Source: Alphaproteobacteria bacterium
GTDB taxonomy: Bacteria; Pseudomonadota; Alphaproteobacteria; Rhodobacterales; Rhodobacteraceae
Length of the DNA: 56,685 bases
NCBI GenBank assembly: GCA_030424865.1
Contig: JAUHVR010000025.1
Span: 1-56,685 of the forward strand
Direction: 5' to 3'
Each line of letters opens with the position of its first letter. Positions within the stretch are counted from its first letter, which is position 1. Below, in pieces: positions 16,392 through 24,462 of this stretch. The notes beneath the pieces were generated by a model. It was not told where the DNA came from. It did no database searches and saw only the letters and a program-made list of their open reading frames with translations. A program made the translations under genes and the position numbers.

Positions 16392-17423
16392 TCAATGCGA
16401 CTTTGCGTTGAAATCGCGCCAGGTGCGGATCAGGACGGGGGTCAGCAGGATCGCCACACCGATGATCGTCAGGATCGAGGTGGCCCCGGCCGAGGCATAA
16501 AGCGGGTTCCCGGCCTCGCGCAGGTCACTGACGATGAAGGTGCTCAGCGACTGGGCGTGGGCTTCGGCCTGGAAACTGATGATCGGTTCAAAGACGCGGA
16601 AGTTGTCCATCAACAGCATCAGTGTCACGAAAGAGACCAACGGCATCAGGTGCGGGACAACCACGTTCATCATCGTCTGCCACTTGCTGGCCCCATCGAC
16701 GCGGGCGGCTTCCAGCGTGTCCTGCGGAACGGTCTGCAGACCTGCGTAGAAGGTGATGAAGCTGAAGGGCAGCGTGTGCCAGACGCCATAGACCATAAGG
16801 GCAATCCACATCAGCGGGGTCGAGGCCTTGATGCTGAGTGACGGGTCGTTGAAGAGGATCTGCAAGGTCGCGCCGATGATGCCCTCGCCATCCAGCATCC
16901 AGGACAGGATCATCGAGCCAACGATGGTCGCAACCAGGAAGGGAAGCAACGAGATGAAGATCGCGATGCCCCGCAGGGCCTTGGGCAGATTGTTGACGCC
17001 CACTGCGACGGCCAGACCCAGGATCAGGACCAGCGGCGTCACGACAAAGGTGTAGGTCAGCGTGAAGAACAGCGCTTTGTAGAACTTCAGATCCATCAAC
17101 CCGCTCAGGAACGAGGCCAGGCCAGTGGATTCGCCCCAGATCTCGCCCACCTCGGCGATGGCAAGGTGCGAGCGGTCAAAATAGGTGCCAAGGCCGTTGA
17201 AGCGGCCCAGCGGGCTTTCGGCGCGCAGGGCGGCGGTGGCTTCGGCGTCGATCGAGGTTGTCTCGGTACACCCAAAGGGGCCGCAGCTTTCCGACACCAC
17301 AAGCACCTGTTCGTGCTCGACAAAAAGCGACTGGACAAAGACCGAAACAATGGGCAGCGCAATGAACAGGATCATCGCCGACAGCGTCGGTAGGATGAAC
17401 CAGAAAAACGTGCGGTGTTTCAT
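16392..17423 (-). CDS. ABC transporter permease, carbohydrate type (UgpA/MalF-like)
   Basis: The product has 343 residues, longer than the usual 290-300 of UgpA-type permeases. The extra length is a periplasmic loop of about 100 residues between the first and second helices that contains an ESCGPFGCTETTS segment with two cysteines. The EAA loop is present (LEAARVDGASKWQTMMNVVVPHLMP). The loop may contact the binding protein, as the MalF P2 loop does. It pairs with the downstream permease. Confidence 0.85.
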   Translation of the reverse strand: MKHRTFFWFILPTLSAMILFIALPIVSVFVQSLFVEHEQVLVVSESCGPFGCTETTSIDAEATAALRAESPLGRFNGLGTYFDRSHLAIAEVGEIWGESTGLASFLSGLMDLKFYKALFFTLTYTFVVTPLVLILGLAVAVGVNNLPKALRGIAIFISLLPFLVATIVGSMILSWMLDGEGIIGATLQILFNDPSLSIKASTPLMWIALMVYGVWHTLPFSFITFYAGLQTVPQDTLEAARVDGASKWQTMMNVVVPHLMPLVSFVTLMLLMDNFRVFEPIISFQAEAHAQSLSTFIVSDLREAGNPLYASAGATSILTIIGVAILLTPVLIRTWRDFNAKSH

Positions 17424-17460
17424 CGGATCTGCCCTGTCATGAAAAACATCAGAGGGAAGA

Positions 17461-17487
17461 GGGCCCTGCGCGGGCCCCCTTCGGGGG
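17461..17487 (-). terminator. Hairpin downstream of the binding-protein gene
   Basis: CCCCC-TTC-GGGGG (17475-17487) lies five bases after the stop of the solute-binding protein gene and is preceded on the other side by GGGCCC-x5-GGGCCC (17461-17477). There is no T-run. Such stem-loops after binding-protein genes usually protect the upstream mRNA or attenuate read-through, so the binding protein is made in excess over the permeases. Confidence 0.5.
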
Positions 17488-17492
17488 AGGAA

Positions 17493-18734
17493 TTACTGCA
17501 GGAAGCCTGCTTCCTTCGCAGCGGTCCGATAGGCCGCTTCAACGTCCGCCAGCGCGTCCTCGGCGCTTTCGTCACCCTTGTAGAAGTCCACCAGTTCGGA
17601 CCCCAGTGCGTTGTGCATCAGGTTGACGAAGGGGATCATCGGATAGGGCTTGGCGCCGGAACCAGCGGTTGCCGCAACGCCCGCCGCTGCCGGACCGGGC
17701 TGGAAGCCGTCGATCAGCCAGATGGCCTTGTCGTTATGCTCGACCATAAGGTCGGCGTTCAGGCCGCTGACCAGCGCCGCAAAGGTCGCCTCGGCGTCTT
17801 CGTCCGGAATGTTCTTGGCAATGGTGATGCCGTCCCACCACAGGGTTGCTGCCGGAACCGCGCCGCCGCCAGCGGTCGGTGCTGCAGACAACAGGGTGTT
17901 CGCCGTCACCTGCTCGGTCGATCCTTCGTCATCCAGAACCGCACCACCGCGCGAGCCCCACATGATTGCCATGGCGGCCTGACCGGCTTCCCACAGGGCC
18001 TGGGTTTCGTTCGAGGCATGGCTCAGGTGGTCGGGGTGGGTGTATTCCAGCAGTGATTTTAGCGAGTTCAGCGCCGCCACGCCCTGCGCGTTGTTCACGT
18101 TGGGTTCAGCCGAGCCGGGCTTGAACAGCTCGCCGCCCTGGGCAAAGTAGAACAGGTTGAACATCTCGCCGACGTTCCAGCCGACCTTCATGTTCATCGC
18201 AATCGGATGCTCCATAATGCCTGCTGCGCGGATCTTTTCAGCGGCTGCCACCATCTCTTCGACGCTGGTCGGCACGCCTTCGACGCCGGCCTGTTCCAGG
18301 ATATCGGTGCGCGTGAACAGGTGCTGCGAGTTCGCCATGAAGGCCACGGCCATGACGTTTCCGTCAATGGTGATCAGCTGATGCGGCTGCAGGTTCTGGC
18401 CATATTTCTCGACCAAGTCGTTCAGCGGACGTACGAGGTCATCGTTCATCAGCTGGGTCAGGGTCGAGTTGGCGACGATGACGCTGGTGTATTCGGCCGG
18501 GTTCGGCGTCAGCGCCTGGTTCATCATGTCACGTGTGTTGTCACGCAGGTTGATGGTGAATTCACCGGCCCCCGACGAACAGTTCATCTCGGCCTGACCT
18601 GCCACGGCCTGGATCGCCGGGAAATCCGACCCCAAGATGCGAACAGACTTGCCCGACGGACCGCAATCCGCATAGGCCGCCGAGCCCATGAGACCGGCTA
18701 TGGCACCGGCGATGGCTACTTTCTTCAGAAACAT
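17493..18734 (-). CDS. Extracellular solute-binding protein of a sugar-type ABC importer
   Basis: The product has 413 residues with a clear signal peptide (KKVAIAGAIAGLMGSAAYA, cleavage near residue 22). The fold is the large cluster B (UgpB/MalE-like) periplasmic binding protein; a typical block is ALWEAGQAAMAIMWGSRGG in the middle, where the ligand-closing hinge lies. It delivers the substrate to the two permeases encoded downstream and is the best biochemical handle on the substrate. It lies 88 bp after the ATPase gene. Confidence 0.85.
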   Translation of the reverse strand: MFLKKVAIAGAIAGLMGSAAYADCGPSGKSVRILGSDFPAIQAVAGQAEMNCSSGAGEFTINLRDNTRDMMNQALTPNPAEYTSVIVANSTLTQLMNDDLVRPLNDLVEKYGQNLQPHQLITIDGNVMAVAFMANSQHLFTRTDILEQAGVEGVPTSVEEMVAAAEKIRAAGIMEHPIAMNMKVGWNVGEMFNLFYFAQGGELFKPGSAEPNVNNAQGVAALNSLKSLLEYTHPDHLSHASNETQALWEAGQAAMAIMWGSRGGAVLDDEGSTEQVTANTLLSAAPTAGGGAVPAATLWWDGITIAKNIPDEDAEATFAALVSGLNADLMVEHNDKAIWLIDGFQPGPAAAGVAATAGSGAKPYPMIPFVNLMHNALGSELVDFYKGDESAEDALADVEAAYRTAAKEAGFLQ

Positions 18735-18822
18735 CTTCTTCTCCCTGTTTCACTTGGTCGGTGCGCCTTGCAATCACGCACCTTGCTTTGCCCCGATCCA
18801 TTTGGTGCCGGGGTCAAACTGG

Positions 18823-19878
18823 TCACGAGGCGGGTTCGACCCGGTCTCCGGTTTTTGCGTCAAAGAGGTGGCAGTGCTCGATCGGCAGCTGGATCGAGAC
18901 GGTTTCACCAATCTCGGCGCGGTAGGTCTTGTCAGCCTTGACCGACACCAGCGATCCGCCGATCCGGACCGACACCATGGTCGCGTCGCCCAACAGCTCC
19001 ATCGCGTAGATCGGCGCGTTGATCTGGCCGCCGCTGGGCACAACCGCCGCGTCCTCGGCGCGAAAGCCAAGGATCATCGCGCCGTCCGGTGCATTGAGAC
19101 CCGACACCTCGGTGTTGGGCGCGGTAAAGACGCCGCCGCTGGACGATCCTTCCATCAGGTTCATCGCCGGGTTGCCGATAAAGCTGGCCACAAAGGCATT
19201 GGCAGGATGGTCGTAGATCTCGGTCGGGGTGCCGACCTGCTGGACAACGCCCTGCTTCATCACGACCACTCGATCGGCAAGGGTCATCGCCTCGATCTGG
19301 TCGTGGGTCACGTAAATCGTTGTGACTGCCAGTTCATGGCTCAGGTTCTTGATCTGCGCGCGGGTCGAGACGCGCAGCTTGGCGTCGAGGTTCGACAGCG
19401 GCTCGTCCATCAGAAAGACGTTGGGTTCACGCACAATCGCCCGGGCCAAAGCCACACGCTGGCGCTGGCCGCCCGACAGCTCGGCCGGTTTGCGGTGCAG
19501 GAAATCGTCAAGCTCGACCATCGCCGAGGCGCGGCGCACCCGTTCGTCGTGGGTCGAGGGATCGACACCCCGCACTTTCAGCGGGAACCGGATGTTGTCG
19601 TAGACGTTCATGTTCGGATAAAGCGCATAGCTCTGGAACACCATCGCCACGTCGCGATCCTTGGGCTCCAGATCATTCACGACCTTGCCGTCGATCAGAA
19701 TGTCCCCTTCGCTCGCGTCTTCGAGCCCCGCGATCATTCGCATGGTCGTGGTCTTGCCGCAGCCCGAGGGGCCCAGAAGCACCAGAAACTCCCGGTCAGC
19801 AATCGTCAGGTCGAAATTGTCGACCCCGATGAAGCTGCCCCACCTTTTGCCCAGATTACGGAGCTGAATTTCTGCCAT
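18823..19878 (-). CDS. ABC transporter ATP-binding protein (MsmX/UgpC-like)
   Basis: The product has 351 residues from ATG 19878; a longer frame reaches into the operator region and is rejected. Walker A is GPSGCGKTTT, the signature is LSGGQRQRVALARA, Walker B is VFLMDEPLSNLD, and the switch His is in YVTHDQIEAM. The C-terminal 110 residues form the OB-type regulatory domain of the CUT1 sugar ATPases. It energises the two permeases. It is the first gene of the leftward operon and starts 25 bp from the nearer operator. Confidence 0.9.
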   Translation of the reverse strand: MAEIQLRNLGKRWGSFIGVDNFDLTIADREFLVLLGPSGCGKTTTMRMIAGLEDASEGDILIDGKVVNDLEPKDRDVAMVFQSYALYPNMNVYDNIRFPLKVRGVDPSTHDERVRRASAMVELDDFLHRKPAELSGGQRQRVALARAIVREPNVFLMDEPLSNLDAKLRVSTRAQIKNLSHELAVTTIYVTHDQIEAMTLADRVVVMKQGVVQQVGTPTEIYDHPANAFVASFIGNPAMNLMEGSSSGGVFTAPNTEVSGLNAPDGAMILGFRAEDAAVVPSGGQINAPIYAMELLGDATMVSVRIGGSLVSVKADKTYRAEIGETVSIQLPIEHCHLFDAKTGDRVEPAS

Positions 19879-19902
19879 GGCTCTCCCCCTTGGCGGAATC
19901 AA

Positions 19903-19920
19903 TTTGCATACGCATGCACT
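19903..19920. promoter_or_regulatory. LacI-type operator O1
   Basis: TGCATACGCATGCA is an imperfect palindrome centred on CG (centre 19911.5), the arrangement typical of LacI-family sites. It lies 25 bp upstream of the ATPase start and 54 bp from a second copy. Confidence 0.65.
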
Positions 19921-19956
19921 CAAATGATCCGAGTCGGATTGTTTTGGCAAGAAAAA

Positions 19957-19974
19957 TTTGCAAACGTATGCAAC
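19957..19974. promoter_or_regulatory. LacI-type operator O2
   Basis: TTGCAAACGTATGCAA is a palindrome with seven of eight pairs matching around a central CG (centre 19965.5). It shares the TTGCA/TGCA half-sites with O1. The 54-bp centre-to-centre distance is about five helical turns, which would allow one repressor tetramer or two dimers to act on both divergent promoters. It lies 47 bp before the GTG start of the rightward gene. Confidence 0.65.
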
Positions 19975-20020
19975 ATTGGGAGGGCGACTCGCCTTCCCCA
20001 AGGAAACCAAAGGCAATCAA

Positions 20021-21016
20021 GTGATTGATTTTCATTCAGAAAAGGCGCTTGTCCGGGCGTATTATTCCGACCTAGACCAAGCTGATGCTGATATCGCTAA
20101 CGTCCTGTCGACCTATGTCTCCGGGACCTATCAATGGCGAGGGTTCCACCCCTTCGGCGAGCTTGATGCCGCCCGGGTCGCCGCGGATTTCTGGGGGCCA
20201 TTGCGCCGCTCATTGACGTCAATGCAGCGCCGCGAAGACATCTTTTTTGCGGGCCAGAGCGACTGCGATCAGCCGGGCACCTGGGTGGTGTCCATGGGGC
20301 ACTTGATGGGGCTTTTTGACGAGGCCTGGCTGGGGATCCAGCCGACCGGCAAGATGGCCTTTCTGCGCTACTGCGAATTCCACCGTGTCGAGGATGGCAG
20401 GATCACCGAGACAGCGATGTATTTCGACATCCCGCATCTGATGATGCAGGCCGGGCTTCAGCCCTTCCCGCCCCAGACCGCCGCGCATCTCGTCCAGCCC
20501 GGACCACGCACACATGACGGCCTGCTCTATGAGGCGCAGCCCGAAGAAGAGGGGACAAAGACCCTAGCCGCCATCGAGGCGATGATCGCGGATCTGGGCC
20601 AGTGGCAGCTGGGGTTGCCGCTAGAGGAAGAACTGCGACGGACCTGGAACGAAGACATGATCTGGTGGGGGCCGGCCGGGATCGGTGCGACCTACACCAT
20701 TCCGCGTTATGCCAAGCAACATTCGGGCCCGTTCCGCGCCGGGTTCGCCGACCGGTCAAAGACAAAGCACATCGCGCGACTGGCCGAGGGGCACTATGGC
20801 GGCTTCTTCGGCTGGCCCAACTTCACCGCCCGCGCGACCGGTGGCTTCATGGGCATGCCCGGCTCTGACAAACTGGGCGAGTTCCGCGTCATCGACATCT
20901 ACCGCCGCGAGGGGGACAAACTGGCCGAGAACTGGATCTTCATCGACCTGCTGCATTTCTGGAACTGCCTTGGCGTCGACATCCTGGCCCGGACAACCGA
21001 GGTACCCCGCACATGA
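20021..21016 (+). CDS. Two-domain NTF2/SnoaL-like protein
   Basis: The product has 331 residues from GTG 20021 with AAAGG upstream; the ATG at 19958 is inside operator O2 and is rejected. There are two SnoaL-like domains: the first has HPFGELDAA and LGIQPTGK, the second WWGPAGIGATYTI, PFRAGFADR and a terminal LGVDI. It is paralogous to the product at 12072-13121. It is divergent from the transporter operon and overlaps the amidohydrolase gene by four bases, so it is translated together with it. The role is inferred to be a step early in breakdown of the imported compound. Confidence 0.65.
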   Translation: MIDFHSEKALVRAYYSDLDQADADIANVLSTYVSGTYQWRGFHPFGELDAARVAADFWGPLRRSLTSMQRREDIFFAGQSDCDQPGTWVVSMGHLMGLFDEAWLGIQPTGKMAFLRYCEFHRVEDGRITETAMYFDIPHLMMQAGLQPFPPQTAAHLVQPGPRTHDGLLYEAQPEEEGTKTLAAIEAMIADLGQWQLGLPLEEELRRTWNEDMIWWGPAGIGATYTIPRYAKQHSGPFRAGFADRSKTKHIARLAEGHYGGFFGWPNFTARATGGFMGMPGSDKLGEFRVIDIYRREGDKLAENWIFIDLLHFWNCLGVDILARTTEVPRT

Positions 21017-21879
21017 TCGATGCACATCACCACCTTTGGGACCTTGAGGCCGTGCACTATCCTTGGCTCATGGCGCGCGGTGTTGAACGGTTCTTTGGCG
21101 ACCCGACGCCCATCCAACGCAACTATCTGATCGAAGAGTTCCGGGCAGAGGCCGCCGCCGAAGGGATCGCCGGTTCGGTTCATATCCAGGTCGGTGCCGA
21201 AGATGGATGGGCCGAGGCCCGTTGGATTCATGACATCGCGACCCAGTCCTCGGATTGGCCAATGTCGCATGTGGTGTTCTGTGATCTGACCTCGGAGGAC
21301 CGCACCGCGCAGCTTGACCGCTTCCAATCTTTGTCGACCGTTCGCGGGGTGCGCCAGATCGTTGGCCGCGCGCCCGGTGAGGATGCGCAGACAGGGACAA
21401 ATGCCTTGCTCGAGTCTCCCGCCTTTCTGGAGGGGTTGCGCGACGTCGGACGGCGCGGTCTGTCGTTCGACCTGCAACTGGTGCCCGAGTTGATGGGCCA
21501 AATGGCCAAGGTTCTGTCGCAGGCACCGGACACGCGTGTTGCGCTGTGCCATGCAGGGTCTGCGCACGACCGGACGCCAGAAGGTCTGAAAAACTGGGCC
21601 GGGCAGCTGAAATCTCTGTCCGCTCTGCCACAGGTCACCTGCAAACTTTCCGGTCTCGGCATGTTCGACCACAGCTGGAGTGTCGAGAGCATTCGACCCA
21701 TCGTTTCAGAGGTTCTGAACCAGTTCGGGAAAGACCGCGTGATGTTCGGGTCGAACTTTCCGGTCGACAAGCTCTATTCCGACTACAGCACTCTGATCGC
21801 GGCGCATCGGGCACTTGTGCCGCGCAACGCCCATGACGCGGTGTTCCATCAGACCGCCGCCGAGTTTTACCGGATGTGA
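21013..21879 (+). CDS. Amidohydrolase-2 family protein (sugar-lactonase/decarboxylase-like)
   Basis: The product has 288 residues. It is a TIM-barrel metal hydrolase with the N-terminal metal pair DAHHHLW, a strand-5/6 His in ALCHAGSAHD and the catalytic Asp-region FGSNFPVDKL. This pattern is that of the L-fuconolactonase/2-pyrone-4,6-dicarboxylate hydrolase branch of amidohydrolase 2. A lactone produced by the dehydrogenases of the cluster is a plausible substrate. It is the second and last gene of the rightward operon. Confidence 0.8.
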   Translation: MIDAHHHLWDLEAVHYPWLMARGVERFFGDPTPIQRNYLIEEFRAEAAAEGIAGSVHIQVGAEDGWAEARWIHDIATQSSDWPMSHVVFCDLTSEDRTAQLDRFQSLSTVRGVRQIVGRAPGEDAQTGTNALLESPAFLEGLRDVGRRGLSFDLQLVPELMGQMAKVLSQAPDTRVALCHAGSAHDRTPEGLKNWAGQLKSLSALPQVTCKLSGLGMFDHSWSVESIRPIVSEVLNQFGKDRVMFGSNFPVDKLYSDYSTLIAAHRALVPRNAHDAVFHQTAAEFYRM

Positions 21880-21993
21880 CGGGTCCGGGCGCGCTGGTTT
21901 TGGTGCCAGGGGTCAAACCGTGTGTCGGGTTTGCCCTTTCTCTTGCGGCACAATCGCGGCATACCTCTGCGGCGTTTAAAGAAGATCCAGACC

Positions 21994-23127
21994 ATGCCCG
22001 ATGACACATACGATGCTGCGTCCGACAGCTTTGAGATCTACCTGATCTGCGTCCCCGGGCTGGAACCTCACCTGGCCGCCGAGGCCCGCGCCCTCAGCTT
22101 TGCCAAACCTGTCATCAGTCCGGGAGGGGTCACCGTTGCAGGAAACTGGCATGACGTCATGCGCGCCAACCTGCATTTGCGCGGGGCAACGCGGGTGCTG
22201 GCGCGGATTGGCAGCTTTCGGGCCTTTCACCTGGCACAACTCGACAAGCGCGCGCGAAAATTCCCCTGGGGCGAAATCCTGAAACCCGATCAGCCCATCA
22301 AGGTTGAGGTCACCTGCAGAAAGTCCAAGATCTACCACGCCGGTGCCGCAACCCAGCGTCTGGAGCGGGCAATCACCGAAGAACTGGGCGCGCCGATCTC
22401 GCCCAAGGCGGAACTGGTGCTCAAGGTGCGCATCGACGACAACCTTGTGACGCTCAGCCTCGACACCTCGGGCGTGTCGCTGCACAAACGCGGCCACAAG
22501 GTGGCGGTCAACAAGGCCCCGATGCGCGAAACGATGGCAGCGCTGTTCCTGCGGCAGGCGGGATACACGGGGGACGAGCCGGTGGTCGATCCGATGTGCG
22601 GATCCGGCACCTTCGTGATCGAGGCCGCCGAGATCGCGGCGGGCCTTGCCCCGGGCCGGTCCCGAAGCTTTGCCTTTGAAACGCTTGCGAATTACGACGC
22701 TCCCGCCTGGCAGGCCCTCAAATCCCAGGTCCAGCCCAAGACCCCGGCCCAGCGGTTTTTCGGCTTCGACCGCGACAGCGGGGCCATCCGCATGAGCGAG
22801 GCAAACGCAGACCGGGCCGGGGTCGCGGGTTGGACGCAGTTCGCCACCCAGCCGATTTCCGAGGCCCGCCCGCCCGAGGGGCCTGCAGGTCTGGTGATCC
22901 TGAACCCGCCCTATGGTGGCCGGATCGGCAACAAGTCGATGCTCTATGGGCTTTATGCCAGCCTGGGCGAGGTGCTGAAGTCGCATTTTGGCGGCTGGCG
23001 TGTGGGGATCGTCACCTCCGAAGGCGGGCTGGCGCGCGCCACCGGCCTTCCCTTCAAACCGCCCGGACCGCTTGTGGCGCATGGCGGGCTGAAAGTGCGA
23101 CTGTCGCACACCGACCCGCTGCCCTGA
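21994..23127 (+). CDS. RlmL-like 23S rRNA (guanine-N2) methyltransferase
   Basis: The product has 377 residues from ATG 21994. The N-terminal part (about 45-170) is a THUMP-like RNA-binding domain. The C-terminal Rossmann-type methyltransferase has the SAM motif VVDPMCGSGTFVIEAAE, an FGFDRDSGAI acidic strand and the N6/N2-methyltransferase catalytic motif NPPYGGRIG. Length and layout match the single-methyltransferase-domain form of RlmL/YpsC found in alphaproteobacteria. It is a housekeeping gene not linked to its neighbours. It acts on 23S rRNA in the cytoplasm. Confidence 0.8.
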   Translation: MPDDTYDAASDSFEIYLICVPGLEPHLAAEARALSFAKPVISPGGVTVAGNWHDVMRANLHLRGATRVLARIGSFRAFHLAQLDKRARKFPWGEILKPDQPIKVEVTCRKSKIYHAGAATQRLERAITEELGAPISPKAELVLKVRIDDNLVTLSLDTSGVSLHKRGHKVAVNKAPMRETMAALFLRQAGYTGDEPVVDPMCGSGTFVIEAAEIAAGLAPGRSRSFAFETLANYDAPAWQALKSQVQPKTPAQRFFGFDRDSGAIRMSEANADRAGVAGWTQFATQPISEARPPEGPAGLVILNPPYGGRIGNKSMLYGLYASLGEVLKSHFGGWRVGIVTSEGGLARATGLPFKPPGPLVAHGGLKVRLSHTDPLP

Positions 23128-23409
23128 CAGACCGACCGTCCCAGTGACCCGCCTGACCCAGATCGGGCATCCGTTCTGGAATGGAACGGCACCTCATCGC
23201 GCAAAGCTGATCATGCCAAAGTTTCTGGTCGAAGCGAAGGCAATTGCGGTGATCGGCAGCGTCAGCGGACGCAAGGCCGATGACCCGAGCCAATTTGGGC
23301 CCACGTCACCAAAACACCCTTTGGGCGTTCCCAGCAAGCGTGCGCTCGAACAAGAAAACACCCCGACAACCGGTGTCGCGGTGCGGGTCACATGCAATGC
23401 TCGGGCTGT

Positions 23410-24462
23410 TCAGAACTGGCGGCGCATCTCGTTCCAGATCTTGGTCTGGTTGCCGCCGAGTTTCGAATAGTTCAGAGGCCGGTATTGTTCGGCCAGTGCA
23501 TCCAGCCTGCGATCGTTGTCCAGCGTCAGATAAGCCTCGAGCCACGCCAGATTCCAGGCCTTCAGCTTGGCAGAGCCGTCAAAGAAGCTTTGCACACGCC
23601 CGGCCTTTTGCGCCGTCATCTGACCGTTCTGCAGATCGTTTACGGCGAAATTCACCACGCGGCGCAGCGCGTCTTCGCAGCGGCCTGCGATACGCACGCC
23701 CTGCCGTTCCAGCAGAACCGCCGAAACCGTCAGCGGCGCGATGGCGTGCAACTGGTAGTGCAGCGCCAGCTTGCCGCGCGTCATCTCTTGCGGCAGCGCG
23801 CCGTCGGCATCCGCGGTGCACAGGATGTAGTTCGTCGACCAGGCCGACCAGCCGCGCACAACCGGGTCGTCGGTAAATGCCGCAACGGCGGCCCCCGCCA
23901 TCGCGGACCAGGCCCGCAGGTTGCCCTGCGTCGCGCCATCCGGTGCGTCAAGCTCCCAGAACTCCATCTGCCGTTCCATCAGACCGGCCAGCCAGGTCTT
24001 GACGATCTCGAGGTCCGCCTGGGAATTGGCGTAGGGTTCGATCTGTAGGATCACCATGCCCAAAGATGCGAGGCGAGAGCCGATGGTCAACTTGGCCGTC
24101 TGCGACTGCAGATCGGCCAGGGCATTGGCACGCGCCCAGGTCGCGATGTGCGACATTGTGCAATTGGCCACCAGACGTTTGTCCAGATCCGGATCGTAGA
24201 TCTTGTTGGCCATCTCGGACACGTCGCGCAGGAAGTTGTCGACGGGCTCAAGCGCTTCCTTGGCCTCGGCCTTGCGGGCGGCATTGATGGTTGACCGACT
24301 GGCATCGCCATCTGCGTAACGGCTGCCATAGGCCAGCGTATAGACCGGTTCAGGCGGGGTCAGGCACAGGAACATGCCCGAGGCCTCGGCCGGACGGGTG
24401 GAGAGTGAAAACAGAGAGACACTGGCAAACAGGAGACAGGCACACGTTTTCAAAAACGTCAT
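23410..24462 (-). CDS. AlgL-like periplasmic protein with a degenerate lyase active site
   Basis: The product has 350 residues with a signal peptide (to about residue 27). It keeps the alpha/alpha fold landmarks of alginate lyase family 5: YGSRYADGDASRSTI near 45, the AWSAMAGAAVAAF helix, DADGALPQEMTRG and ALHYQLHAIAPL. The catalytic residues appear lost. The family SKY lysine is Arg48, and the NNHxYW motif that carries the catalytic Asn/His aligns to A-T-Q-G-N-L (177-182). Arg229 and Tyr236 remain at the spacing of P. aeruginosa Arg249/Tyr256. AlgL is normally a periplasmic lyase that clears stray polymer. Here a scaffold role is more likely. It is the last gene of the operon and overlaps algK by four bases. 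Confidence 0.75.
   Translation of the reverse strand: MTFLKTCACLLFASVSLFSLSTRPAEASGMFLCLTPPEPVYTLAYGSRYADGDASRSTINAARKAEAKEALEPVDNFLRDVSEMANKIYDPDLDKRLVANCTMSHIATWARANALADLQSQTAKLTIGSRLASLGMVILQIEPYANSQADLEIVKTWLAGLMERQMEFWELDAPDGATQGNLRAWSAMAGAAVAAFTDDPVVRGWSAWSTNYILCTADADGALPQEMTRGKLALHYQLHAIAPLTVSAVLLERQGVRIAGRCEDALRRVVNFAVNDLQNGQMTAQKAGRVQSFFDGSAKLKAWNLAWLEAYLTLDNDRRLDALAEQYRPLNYSKLGGNQTKIWNEMRRQF

Noticed and set aside
19958-20020. ATG start of the rightward NTF2-like gene at 19958
   Set aside because: That ATG lies in a LacI-type operator and has no ribosome-binding site. GTG 20021 has one and begins where family similarity begins.
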